Source of the DNA: Phascolarctos cinereus
Taxonomy: Eukaryota > Chordata > Mammalia > Diprotodontia > Phascolarctidae
NCBI RefSeq assembly: GCF_002099425.1
Contig: NW_018343953.1
Span: 11,568,001 to 11,632,000 of the forward strand
Length of the DNA stretch: 64,000 nucleotides
Reading direction: 5' to 3'
Below, piece by piece: positions 13,390 to 27,583 of this stretch (positions are counted from its first letter, which is position 1; every line of letters starts with the position of its first letter). The position numbers and the translations under genes were made by a program. Below the pieces are notes generated by a model, which was not told the origin of the DNA, searched no databases, and worked only from the letters and a program-made list of their open reading frames with translations.

Positions 13390-14250
13390 GTCCTCCCTAA
13401 TTTCAATTCTTATTGCTTAGGCTATCTCTCTTGACTCCATAGCTAGCTTTTTTGCTTGAAGAGTTCAGGTTCCTTGAAGCTGCTTCTGGCCATGAATAAC
13501 TGCTTCTCTATAGTCATGTCTGTGTGTGTGTCTCTCTGCTTGACTACAGACTAATATTAAGTGATTAAGACTTCTTAGCTTCTTCTAAACCGACAAATTA
13601 TTCTCCTCTTGGGATGAGTGGCTCTGCTATTCACTTCTTTTCCTGATCCAGGCTCACTACATAGTCCAAGGCCCACAATTTCCCCTTCTGCTGGTTAAAT
13701 AACCACAGAATGGTCCTAGGTAACAGATCCCCTTCTCAGTAGGCACTAGATCTGTGATGTAGCTCTGGGATATGAGTGACAGTGTTGCCATTTGGCTCCT
13801 ATTCCTGTTCCCTGAACACTGTTAGATGTGACTCCATTAAATCCACAGCTCTAGTTCAGTTTCTGGGTTTTGGTTTTTTTTGTTTTTGGTGAGGGCAATT
13901 GGGGTTAAGTGACTTGCCCAGAGTCACACAGCTAGTGAGTGTTATATGTCTGAGGCCGGATTTGAACTTAGGTCCTCCTGACTCCAGGGCCGGTGCTCTA
14001 TCCACTGTGACACCTAGCTGCCCCTCTAGTTCAGTTTCTAAGTTGGAAGGTTTTGCCTGGTGCCCTCCTAGTTAGACCTGGCCTCCACTGCTCACAGATC
14101 TCTGTCTCCCTATGCTGAGCTCAGCTGGAAAAATGACTCACTGATTTTTCCTTGGATTTCCTGATCATAACTCAACCTAATAGTCTTCCTTTGTCCTTGT
14201 TGGAGTAGTTGTGGAGCAGGGCTCCACCATCTTTGTGGACTGAACTAGTT
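13390..14250 (-). mobile_element. L1 LINE 5' UTR fragment, antisense
   Basis: The plus strand matches the layout of the antisense L1 5' UTR at 30.3-30.6 kb: a 'tctgtctccctatgct' block, then a block on 'ttggatttcctgatca', then 'tccaccatctttgtgg' at the element's 5' start. No ORF sequence is attached. A WSINE1-type SINE splits it at 13,865-14,023. The left edge is approximate. Confidence 0.65.
13865..14023 (-). mobile_element. WSINE1/SINE1-type tRNA SINE
   Basis: A full-length reverse copy. On the plus strand it runs from a T-rich tail through 'gcaattggggttaagtgac' and 'gacttgcccagagtcacaca' to 'cacctagctgcccc'. A perfect 16-bp target duplication, ctctagttcagtttct, flanks it at 13,849-13,864 and 14,024-14,039. 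The perfect duplication suggests a fairly recent insertion. Confidence 0.93.
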
Positions 14251-15235
14251 TTTAAAGGTCATTCAAGGATATAATTAATAATTGTTCAACCTATAGCATT
14301 ATTCCTTTTCTAATTTATTCAAGGGGCTTGTTTTTACCCCATAAAAGTATCACCTGGAAAGTGGACTAATTTTTGGTTAAACAGTTTGTTATGGGTTTCT
14401 TTTCTGTGAATAGGTGTCAAGCTTTCAATTTAAATATGTAGGTATATATGTGTGCCTGCATGTATGTATGCCACATATATTCACATACATAAACCATATA
14501 TATGTATATACACACATTTATTTCTACATTAATACATATATTTCTTTTTATATATGTAGATATGTAAAGTATAAATTATTTGTACACTTCACATTTCTTT
14601 TGATGTAACATTTATGTTTTTAGTCAAAATGTTTTTTGACTTACTTTGTTTTTTCATTGTCTTATTTTTGTCATTTTATGGATTAAATATTTTTTACTTG
14701 GTGATTTTGGCATTGACTAGATTAGATGTGGCCTCTGCCGGTCTAGTCTTTGACTGTTGTTTGTGTTCTAGTCTCTCTGCTTTCTGCCTTGTTACTTATA
14801 TGTTAAGCTTTGAGTTTTGTGTAGATTTTAGTGCACTTGCACCTAGCAAATCTGTTTGATTTCTTCCTCTCAAGTTTGTACTTTAAAAAGTAGAATGGTT
14901 GTTAATATGGTTCTTTGCATATTGCTAAACTGGACCATCTATGTAGACACTATTTCTTTAATACTATGTAACAAACCAAAATGTGTTCATTTCTTCAGTT
15001 TTCTGTTTGTATGGGAAGTAGTGCCATACCTCCACCTTAATCAAACAACACAAATGATTAGGATTTTAAAAATTATAAAAGACTGTCTAAACCCCTTGAT
15101 TCCTTTACCAGATGTGTCCTCTTGGCTAACCAAACAAGCTAACCACTCCCTCAGGAGCTTTAAATGATAGGAAAAAATTTCAGGAGTTCTTCGGTCAAAT
15201 GTGAAAGACTCCAGGCCACCTCCAATCAAAGAGCT
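14251..15235. other. unassigned A+T-rich sequence
   Basis: TA/CA-rich low complexity covers about 14,440-14,560. I recognise no gene or repeat family in the rest. Confidence 0.4.
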
Positions 15236-15520
15236 ATGTCTCAGTAGAGGCAGAGACTAGGAGCCATATGCTGGGATTTTACAGAGAGGATTCTTTATCT
15301 ACTAGGGATTGAACTAGACAGCCCCTGAGATCCTTTCTAACTCGATTTCTGTGTGCAATATCTTGACTATAGATACCATTTTTAATCACTACTAACAACC
15401 AATCAGCAAACATTTTTAAGGGCTAAATTGCCGTGCCAAGCTGTTCTAAGTGTTGAGGACAGAGAACTAAAATAGTCTCTGCCTTCAAGGACCTTTTATT
15501 CTAATACACAAAATGTTTAC
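15236..15520. mobile_element. MIR-like tail and L2-like patch
   Basis: 15,295-15,355 has the 'gaactagacagcccctgaga'-type end common to old marsupial MIR/THER-like copies. 15,425-15,510 resembles the antisense L2-type block ('gtgccaagctgttctaagtg' through 'gccttcaaggacc'). Confidence 0.45.
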
Positions 15521-16190
15521 CAATAAAACATATATTATAATGTAAAATTTCATACATGTTTTACATATACATAAGACTACTCCAAAATTATATAATATAT
15601 ACCATATACATATGCATATGTTTGTGGGTCTATACATATATATACATAGCAATTTGTTGAGAGAGAGAATAAATTGTCCTTTGAAAAATGTATATAATTT
15701 GGAAGAATTCTATATATCTATAGCTCTATGTCTATATAAAATCTAGTAAACTTTAAAGCCTGACCGTGTCCTTTCATCTTCTGCTGTGTGTTACCTAAGG
15801 AAAGGTGGCACTTCCATTTGCACCAGCAAAGAGGAGCAACCTTCCCTTTGACCTCAGGCTATCCATCTTCTACTACCCCAGTCCCTTGAGAGAAGATGAA
15901 GAAGAAAGTTGGTGGAGGACTTGCTTATTTTCCTTCTCTTTCCTTGTCTTCTTGTCTTGCTGCACAGGTTCAACTTTCATCTCATGATGTATCATTTCCT
16001 GCCTAATCTCTAGCCCTCTGAGGGAATAGGAGTAGTGAAATTGAGCCTCCCATCTGACCACCTGATCATGCCCTTCTTCTTAGGCTGCACTTGTCTCCAG
16101 CCTGAAATCCAGCCTCCTTTGCAAAAAGAAGGGGCCCCTTCCACTTAATAATGAACATTCTTATACCTGGCATACCCTACATATCTCAGG
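15521..16190. other. unassigned sequence with TA-rich patches
   Basis: TA/CATA runs lie near 15,590-15,730. I recognise nothing else. Confidence 0.4.
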
Positions 16191-16199
16191 GTTGGGAGT

Positions 16200-17400
16200 T
16201 CAGGCTAGCAGCACAATGTGGAAGTTGCCTTGTGCTCGCACAAGTGGAATCAATTCCAAATCCCTTTTTGTCTTAATCCAAACCTCCACATTCCCCCACC
16301 ACTTGATTCCTTATTCTTACTCCCTCAACTCTCCTATCTCAAAGTTCCAACCAAACACCATTCATTCCTTCCACTGTACCCAATAGAATGCCTTTTCCAT
16401 AGACAATAAACTCCCCTTCATCCTAAATCTTTTCCACTATGATTCCTTTCATCTTCTAGCAATAAATGAAATCTGTCTTCCCACAATGACACAGCCTCCC
16501 TGGCTACCCTTTCTAGTACTGGTTACACCTTCATTCGTTCCTCTTGGCTCACTGGTCAAGAAAAGGAAGTGGGAATAATCTTCTTCCCCATTGCCATTTT
16601 CAAGTTCTTTCCCTATCACTCAGTAATTTTTCCTCTTTTGAGGTCCATGCAATTAATCTCTACTGTTTAATCAAAATCCTGGTAGCTGTGGTCTACAGAC
16701 TTCCAGGTCACTCCCCTCTCCTTCAATGAATTCAGTACATGGTTCACAATCGTTTTTTCCACCCTCTAACTCCTGCCCTTATATTAGGGGACTTCAATGC
16801 ACATATTGATTCTCCTTCAAATTTACTAACCACTCAGTTCCCCAACCTACTCACCCCTCATGAGCTATTCCTCCACTTTACCTCATCCACACACAAAGGT
16901 AACTTTTTCAATATAATTGGTTTCCTTTGTAATCTTGTGCATTTTCTTTTATGCATTTAAAATATTAATTTGAGAAAAGATTCATAGTGTTTACCAGACT
17001 GCCAAAGAGTTCCATAACATAAAAAAATGATGAGGAATCCCCATTCTAGGATAAAATATAAACTCCTCTTCTTGTCATTTAAAGCCATTACAACCTGGTT
17101 CCAATCTATCATTTTAGATTGATTATACATTATGACCCTTTATGCATTCGACATGCCAACCAAACTGGCTTCTTTGTTTTTACTGGCATTTAAACTCCCA
17201 ACCTTTGTTCCTTTGAACAGATTGTCCCCAGAGAGCTCCCACTCTTTACTGCAGTCACTTCAAGACTTCTTTCAAGCTCCACCTCTTACAGGAGGCCTTA
17301 CCTGATCCCCCCAGTTGTCATCATTCTTCCCCTGGCCTTCATATTCACTTATCTGTGTACATCCTTAGGCCATTTTGATTAATGACAAATTTTACTTTTA
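16200..17400 (+). mobile_element. L2 LINE, endonuclease part plus 3' end
   Basis: The translated segment near 16,680-16,900 reads ILVAVVYRLPG, then LILGDFNAHIDSP. This is the catalytic GDFNAH motif of the L2/CR1-type endonuclease. The stretch 17,040-17,390 matches the L2 ORF2 C-terminus and 3' UTR ('aaagccattacaacctggtt', then 'caagctccacctcttaca'). The RT domain between them is missing, so this looks like one copy with a large internal deletion, or two fragments side by side. It is old and inactive. Confidence 0.75.
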
Positions 17401-18445
17401 CTGATTAAATATTCATTGAAGTCTATTTCTCAAAAATAGTTTAAGGGACTTCTTGAGTTCAATTTTTTTTCAAATGGACACTAAAATACTCTTATTAGTC
17501 CAAGTTTTCTATTATTACTTCATTTCCAAGTGATTTTATCATAATTCTCTTTTTGAACGTGGGCTTTTAATGAAGAGATTAGAAACTCAATTATTATTGA
17601 TTTCATGTACTTGTTTGTGATATCTTTTTATTCTATATATATTTAAATATATGTATAAATCTATGGACATGCATATATGTAAATTTGTATCTTCCACTAT
17701 AGTCCTTCTCTGATGCCTAATCATGGTGTGGAGGTGACCTTGAATTCTGCCTGCAGAGAAAAAGTTCTAGCAGCTCGTATCAAGCTAGGAATGATTCATG
17801 ATATGTAGCTATGGATCTTCTCGTGGACTGTATGCCTGTGGTGCCTACCCCACTATGGAAAAGCTCATCACCATGTTGACCTAAAAGAGACATCACTATC
17901 TAAGACTATATACTAAGTTGGAGAAGGGTGAGTATATTGCATTAGGAATATTCACACCAACAAAATTATGGAGCCTTCAAGTTTTAAAGCATAAATCTGA
18001 ATATATAAACATATACATAGTTTAAAAATATAAAACCTTAAAACTACCTCTTTTCTTCCTTTGGTTATTTTTTTTTTACTTTCTATTCAATTCTTGATAA
18101 ATGAGAACATTTATTTTCATTGATGTCTGATATATTTGGATTTCTTGAAGAGGCTTGACATTCAATTCATGAACACACAATGAATACTTTTTACTATTTG
18201 GGTAATTATCTGTCATGGGAATTTCCATTTTCCTTGTTTGAATCATTATATGTCAGGATATCTCAGCATTGTCTCATGTGTTTGGATTCTTGATATCTCT
18301 TTCTAATCTACTTATTAGATTTCTCAATTCCTTGAAATATGGTACTGTTTTGAATCTAATATCATTGAAGTTCTCATTTTTTCCATTTCTTTTCATATTT
18401 ATTCCAAGCAATCAATCATACATTTCTACCTTGCCTTTAATTTTT
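17401..18445. other. unassigned A+T-rich sequence
   Basis: TA-rich stretches lie at 17,630-17,690 and 17,995-18,030. No gene or repeat is recognised with confidence. Confidence 0.4.
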
Positions 18446-18489
18446 ATATTAATAACCCACATCTGGAACCACAAAAGGGAATATTAACC

Positions 18490-19270
18490 GCTCTGAAGCC
18501 CAAAAAGCCTTCTTAGAAGAGCTCAGGAAGGATTTTAAAAGTCAAATGAGAGAGGTAGAAGAAAAAAAATGAGAGGTATTCAAGAGAGAGTCAATAGCCT
18601 GGAAAAAGAAGGACAAAAATTAACCGTAGAAAACAAGTCCCTAAAAAATGCAATTGGCCAACTGGGAAAAAAAAAAGTACACTGAAGAAAACAAGTCCTT
18701 AAAAAACACAATTGGCCAACTGGAAAAAAAAGTACACTGAAGAAAACAAATTCCTAAAAAATATGATTAGACAAATGGGGAAGGAGGTACAAAATCTAAT
18801 AGAAGAAAACATTTTGTTAAAAATTAGAATTGGGAAAATGGAAGCTAATGACTCTATGAGAGAGCAAGAATCAGTCAAACAGAAACAAAAGAATGAAAAA
18901 ATACATGAAAACATAAAATGCCTCATTGGTAAAAACAACTGACCTGGAAAATCGATCCAGGAGAGACACTTTAAAAATAATTGGTCTACCTGAAAATCAT
19001 GATGAAAAAAAGAGCCTGGACAGTATCTTTCAGGAAATCATAAAGGAAAACTGCCCTGAGGTCCTAGAACCAGAAGGTAAAATAGCCAAAGAAAGAATCC
19101 ACAGATTACCTCCTGAAAGAGATCCCAAATTGAAAACACCAAGGAATATAGTAGCCAAATTCCAAAATTACCAGGTCAAAGAGAAATACTGCAAGCAGCC
19201 AGAAAGAAACAATTTAAATAGCATGCAACCACAGTCAGGATCACATAGGACCTTGCAGCTTCTACATTAA
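18490..19270 (+). pseudogene. L1 copy 3 ORF1 (RNA-binding protein), broken
   Basis: L1 ORF1 makes a trimeric coiled-coil protein that coats L1 RNA. The N-terminal part reads SEAQKAFLEELRKDFKSQM. It is followed by a coiled coil made of repeated EENKxLKNxI units (18,629-18,850). The RRM and C-terminal domain then show IIGLPENHDEKKS and TPRNIVAKFQNYQV. The C-terminal end stays open to about 19,270. Stops near 18,570 and frame changes in the coiled coil and at about 18,935 break the frame, so no full product can be made. Length and domain order fit mammalian ORF1p. Confidence 0.85.
18629..18870 (+). repeat. coiled-coil repeat units in L1 ORF1
   Basis: Four tandem units start at 18,629, 18,687, 18,742 and 18,805, each opening with gaaaaca. 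Unit lengths are 58, 55 and 63 bp for the first three. The first two differ at few positions, apart from a shorter A run. Confidence 0.8.
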
Positions 19271-19844
19271 AAGACCATAAGGCATGGAAATATAATATTC
19301 TGTAAGGCTAAGGAGCTTGGATTACCACCAAGGATCAAGTACCCAGCAAAAATGAGCATGATTTTTCAAGGGAGGAGATGGATATTCAATGAAATAGGGA
19401 ACTTCTAAACCTTCCTGATAAAAAGACCAGAGCTCAACAAAAAATTTGATCTTCAAGTACAAGATCAAGAAGACATAAAAAGGTAAATGGGACAGAAAAT
19501 ACAATATTGTTAATAAGGGCACTGTTTACATCCTACAAGGGAAGATGACACTTGCAACTCTTGAGAACTGTATTGTTATTACACCATGTTAAAGGAGTAT
19601 ACATAAAGGGGTGGATATAGTTGACTTTGATGTAATGATAAAAAAAATCTAATCAAGTGGTAATCTGATCTAAGAAAAGTACTGAGAGAAAAGAAAAGGA
19701 GGAGGCAGGCAAGGCAAAATTCAGGAAAAGGCAAAAAAAATATTACAGCAGAGGGAAAGAAGGGAGGGATATGAGCATTGTTTGAACCTTACTCTCATCA
19801 GATTTGGCTCAAGAAGGGAATAACATAATCAGTTAGGTATAGAA

Positions 19845-20050
19845 ATCTAACTTGCCCTATAGGCAGTAGGAGGGAAAAGGGGAAAGAAAAGGGAGGGGGT
19901 AGAAGGGAGGGAAGAAGCAGTAAGGGAAAGGGGAAGAAAAGGGAAAGGGATAATAGAAGGAAGGAGACTGAAGGAGGCGGTGGTCAAAAGCAAAACACTA
20001 GTGAGGGGAAAGGAGAAAGGAGAAAGAAAAGCATAAACGGGGGGAAAAAA
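19845..20050 (+). other. polypurine spacer between L1 ORF1 and ORF2
   Basis: About 200 bases with very few pyrimidines, made of GGGAAA and GGAAG-type runs. It lies just before the ORF2 start in copy 3. Such tracts can form triplex (H-DNA) structures. Copy 1 has a weaker equivalent at about 3.6-3.85 kb. Confidence 0.8.
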
Positions 20051-20052
20051 GG

Positions 20053-23524
<3,472 letters not shown>

Positions 23525-23931
23525 TATTGATAGATTTTACCCTTCTCAGCAATACATTGATCTAAGACATCTCCAAAGGCCTCGTGATGGAAAATGCTAT
23601 CCATATCCAAAGAAAGGACTCTAGAGTTTGAATGCAGACTGAAGCATACCACTTACTTTTTTTTTTCTTCTGTTGTGTTTTGTTTTCTCTTTCTGGTGGT
23701 TCCTCCTATTGGTTCTAATTCTTACCTACAGCATCACTAACGTGAAAATATGTTTAATAGGAATATATATGTATAGTCCATATCAGACTGCACGCTGCCT
23801 TGGGGAGGAAGGTGGGGAGGGAGGGGGAGAAAAATTTGAAACTCAAAAGCATGTGGAAGTGATTGTTGATAATTCAAAATAAATTAATAAAAAAATTAAA
23901 AATTAAAAAATTAAAAATTTCATATTAATAA

Positions 23932-24066
23932 TCAATTTTTCCAAGTCTGTAAACAACAAATCCAGAAAATCATTATTGGAATTCTTACATATCAATTTGA
24001 AAAACTGTCCAGCTGTCTTACATCCTTTCTTCCTTCCTTTCCTTTTTCTTTTTTCTCTTTTCTTCT

Positions 24067-24104
<38 letters not shown>

Positions 24105-24640
24105 CTCCCATTTCCCATCTTCCTTCTTCCTCTTCCTCTCTCTCTGTCTTCCCAACTGTCTTACATCCTTTCTTTCTTTCCCCCATTTATCTGTCTTTCC
24201 AGCTATTACATCCTTACTTTCTTTCCTTTCTTCTCTTCTCTTCTCTTCTCTTCTCTTCTCTTCTCTTCTCTTCTCTTCTCTTCTCTTCTCTTCTCTTCTC
24301 TTCTCTTCTCTTCTCTTCTCTTCTTTCCATCTCTCCCCCTCCTTCACTTCCTCCTTTTCTCCCTCTCCCGGTCTCTTTGTCTGGAGCTTTCTGTTTTCCT
24401 TTTATGTATTTATGTATGGACAGGTTAACTCCCCATTACATGTAAGCCCCTTACCAGCTAAGGCTGTTTTTGCCTTTTCTTTCTATTACCATTGTATAAA
24501 CATACATTTATAAAAATCCTTACCTACTTCTTATAATGATTTTAGTCTACATTTGAGTCTAAAATATCTACTCTCTATAGTTTTAGAGCCATTTTGTCAA
24601 TGTGTTGGTAACTACCCTTTATTATAATAGATGGTAGTTT
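23932..24640. repeat. pyrimidine-rich low-complexity block with (TTCTC)18
   Basis: A (CT)n run lies at 24,071-24,100. Eighteen perfect TTCTC units lie at 24,231-24,320. Three imperfect copies of a 'ctgtcttacatcctttct' motif start near 24,012, 24,155 and 24,200. No gene is present; the long frames here are low complexity. Confidence 0.9.
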
Positions 24641-25520
24641 ATTACAATATTCTGAATGATTGCCCCCTCCCAGTCCTCCTCCATTCCAATTGATGTTTCA
24701 CCACCATCAAAGTAATGTTTGTAATACATATTACTCTCCTGCTCAGAAGCCATCTTTGGCTCTCATTACAAAATAAAAGGAATAATAAAATACAAATATG
24801 TAATATATACAAATATAAAAGAAATACAAAACAAAATAAAAGAAAAAAACTCTTTTTCTGAATATTCAAAGCCTTATGATCAAGCTCCAACCTACTTTTT
24901 CTGCCTCATTTCACATTATTCCACTTCACACACTCTACCATATGGCCAGAGTGCCCTCCCGTAAATCCTATTTCCATCTCCAACCCCTTTGCCTGATATG
25001 GATCTCCCTTATTCCTCCATATGTTGAAATCTTTCCCTTGTTTCACGGTTTAGCTCAGGTGCCATGAAACTTTTCCAGAATAAACTGATCCTTCCCTCTT
25101 AAGTCTCTCTTGACATTATAGAGAAGTGGTCTTCAAACTTTTTGGTCTTGAGACCCCTTCACACTCTTAAAAATTATCAATGACTCCAAAGAACTTATGT
25201 TTATATGAGTTATATCTATTGATATTTATAGTGTTCAGAATTAAAATGTCTTAGCATTATAATAAAAATAGTTTTGACCTCACATACCTCCTAAAAGTAT
25301 CTTGGGGATGCCCAGAGATCCCTGGATAGCAGTTTAAGAATCATTGCTATATGTTTGACTTTTATGGACTTCTAATATTCTAATTTATTTTATAGTTGTT
25401 AGGGTACGTAGCTTACCAGATTATAAAGTCCTTCAGGGCAAACTGTTTCTATTTTAATACTTCATATCCAGAGACTACCACATTGCCCTGCATACAGTAG
25501 GTACTTAATAAAAGCTTGCT
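24640..25520 (+). mobile_element. L2 LINE 3' end, interrupted
   Basis: 24,640-24,765 and 24,865-25,100 match the L2 ORF2 C-terminus and 3' UTR ('cctgctcagaagccatcttt', 'atcaagctccaacctacttt', 'gctcaggtgccatgaaactt'). 25,400-25,520 carries the L2 end ('gtaggtacttaataaaagct'). An A-rich piece near 24,767-24,860 and a hAT MITE at 25,124-25,350 interrupt it. Confidence 0.65.
25124..25350. mobile_element. non-autonomous hAT element (Charlie/Tip100-like)
   Basis: The left end 'gtggtcttcaaactttttgg' and right end 'gcagtttaagaatcattgct' are inverted relatives of the CAGTGGTTCTCAAAC-type ends of old hAT elements. The interior includes 'gagttatatctattgatatt', which is typical of one such family. The 8-bp target duplication is too decayed to confirm. 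Confidence 0.7.
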
Positions 25521-25754
25521 TAATTGAAATTGAATTGAAGTATTCATAAGATCTATGGATAGGTTAGAAAAGGAAATGTGGATCAGGAGGAGTTTATAAA
25601 ATCCAAAGAGAATTTTAGTGTAGAAGCGAATTTGTTTAGCACAAATTCTTCAATTAGCACAATTTCCAACTCTCAAACCAATTCTTTCTCTTTTTTTGTT
25701 AATAGACCTGTTAAATTGACATATCTGATATCTTCCAGATTGAGAGGTTGGAAA

Positions 25755-25905
25755 CCCTGGGTATGATACTTAGGAGATCTGTGGCCTTGGGCGAGTCATT
25801 TAATTACTCTCGGTCTCAGTTTCTACATTAATAAAGTGAGGGGGTTAGACTAAGTGATTTTTGATTGTCTCTTCTAGCTCTAAAACCTTATGATTTTATG
25901 CTGAC
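25755..25905 (+). mobile_element. MIR/THER-like SINE
   Basis: A CORE-SINE type copy: 'gtggccttgggcgagtcatt', a 'ctcagtttctacatta' block, then the 'ggttagactaagtgattt' tail and an A+T-rich end. Confidence 0.65.
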
Positions 25906-26380
25906 CTGGAATTTTGATTATCACACTGCTAGTTAGATATGGAAAGGCAAGCCGAAGAATGGTGTTTAGATAAAGTTTGGGACTAAAGAGGAAAAGAAGA
26001 ATATACTCAACTAGGTTGCAATTTTGTTATGATTCCAAAGATAAGAAGCCCTTGAAAATAAAAGAATATTCAGTCTTGCTGAATGTGCATTAGATACTTA
26101 CATTGAAAGTTAATGTTTTTTCTTATGTCTTCGCAGAATAACAATAATAGTAAACAGTCATCATTTTACTTACAAAACTGATTTTCTCCCAATTAAAGAA
26201 TAGTATAAAACATAAAAGCAATTATGAAGAATAGTTGAAAAGGATCATTAAGTATTGCACATATGCCATATGTTCTCAGGCTGTTTCACACAATATTGTC
26301 ATAAACATTAGGTAAGTAGGAACAACAAATTTGTTTTGCACAGTATATCAGGCATGTTGAAAGATAAGTGAAAAAAGTAA
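25906..26380. other. unassigned sequence
   Basis: A+T-rich, with no gene or clear repeat seen. Confidence 0.4.
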
Positions 26381-26384
26381 GGTA

Positions 26385-26522
26385 GTATGGAATGATGAAT
26401 AGGGCACTGGGCTTGGAGTCAGGAATACCTAAATTCAAATCCTATCATTTGTTCCTGAGCAAGTCACTTCCCTCTCTGTGCCTCAGTTTCCTCATTTGCA
26501 AACCAACAACTGGGGGAGGGAG
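26385..26522 (+). mobile_element. Mar1/MIR-type SINE, sense
   Basis: A 'gggcactgggcttggagtca' head, then 'gagcaagtcacttccctctc' and 'cctcagtttcctcatttgc'. It is cut off at its 3' side, where an inverted relative begins. Confidence 0.75.
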
Positions 26523-26527
26523 GTAGG

Positions 26528-26690
26528 CAACATTATTATCCTCATTTTACAGTTGAGGAAATTTAGTCAGATAAGAAGTTAAATGACTTTTCCAGGATCA
26601 CAGACCTAGTATCTGAAACCCAATTTGAACTCAGGTCTTCCTGACTCCAGGCCCAGTGATCTACACAGTATAATTACTTAGCTGCTAGCA
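26528..26690 (-). mobile_element. Mar1-type SINE, antisense
   Basis: The reverse-oriented pattern includes 'cattattatcctcattttac', 'gaactcaggtcttcctgact' and 'ccaggcccagtgatctac'. It abuts the sense copy at 26,385-26,522, so a transcript across both could fold back on itself. Confidence 0.75.
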
Positions 26691-26699
26691 CATTTGAAG

Positions 26700-27470
26700 A
26701 CCCCATCAATCTGGTCAGATGATGTCTCCATATGGAGGACACTAGGGAGTAGATGGTGTGTCTTCATGAGGACACTAGGGAGCTATTTCCAACAGAATTG
26801 TGATGATGTATAATGAAAGTACCTTGGAGAGATTGGAACATGCGTGGACATTTGATTATTGTTTCTGGTCAACTAAATGTGGTGAAGGAAAGATTCTTTA
26901 ACTTGCTTTAGAGGCATTCAAAAAGGTTATTCAGCTCCACCTATGGTCTCTGCCTCAAAACTCTTTGAGGAACTCAGCAACAGGTGAAATGAATGGAGCC
27001 TGTAACCTGAGGTCTAAAGGACTCCTTGGCATCCTTTAGATCCAGAGATTGTGTTGGCAGCCATTATAGTTTCAGTGCCCCTAGATACGAAAGGAGCGAA
27101 GCCTCCTTCACCATTTGGGGGTTCCAGAGTACAGGTTTCATGGTTAGTGTAGTACTTTGGCCCTTTTGCAAAATGGGGAAGTGAAAAAAGGAGCAATAAG
27201 GAACCTCTGAGAATGACCAGGCCATGGGTACCTGAGACAGAGGCTCGGTTATGCTGTATATGGACATGAATTCGGTGAGACCAATATTATGTTGGAATTT
27301 GGTAAAGTTTTGAGTGTACTCTCCCCCCACCCTCCAACTGAGGTTCAGTAGAAAAGAATATGCCCTCAGGGTGTTGGAGGAGGGAAAATATTCACATATG
27401 GTCTTCCTATATTTTTGAAGTAAATATTCCTTTCTAAAACCTAATTTCAATAATGGTTAAATGGAATTGT
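26700..27470. other. unassigned sequence
   Basis: The segment holds a 19-base tandem pair around 'gaggacactagggag' (26,735-26,755 and 26,769-26,782). Antisense frames here are open but show no domain I know. Confidence 0.4.
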
Positions 27471-27479
27471 AGGTGTTAA

Positions 27480-27539
27480 TTGCTGCCCCCCCAAACATTT
27501 TAAAAAATTATATGTATATGTGTATACATATATATACAC

Positions 27540-27583
<44 letters not shown>

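Noticed and set aside
14614-15167. Hydrophobic and mixed open frames of 80-100 codons
   Set aside because: A+T-rich sequence with random-looking composition and no splice or start context.
17690-17950. Possible processed pseudogene around 'gaggtgaccttgaattctgc'
   Set aside because: A short coding-like stretch, but I cannot match it to a protein family and no A tail follows.
23976-24428. 150-codon open frame and antisense Arg/Glu-rich frames
   Set aside because: Pure product of the CT and TTCTC repeats.
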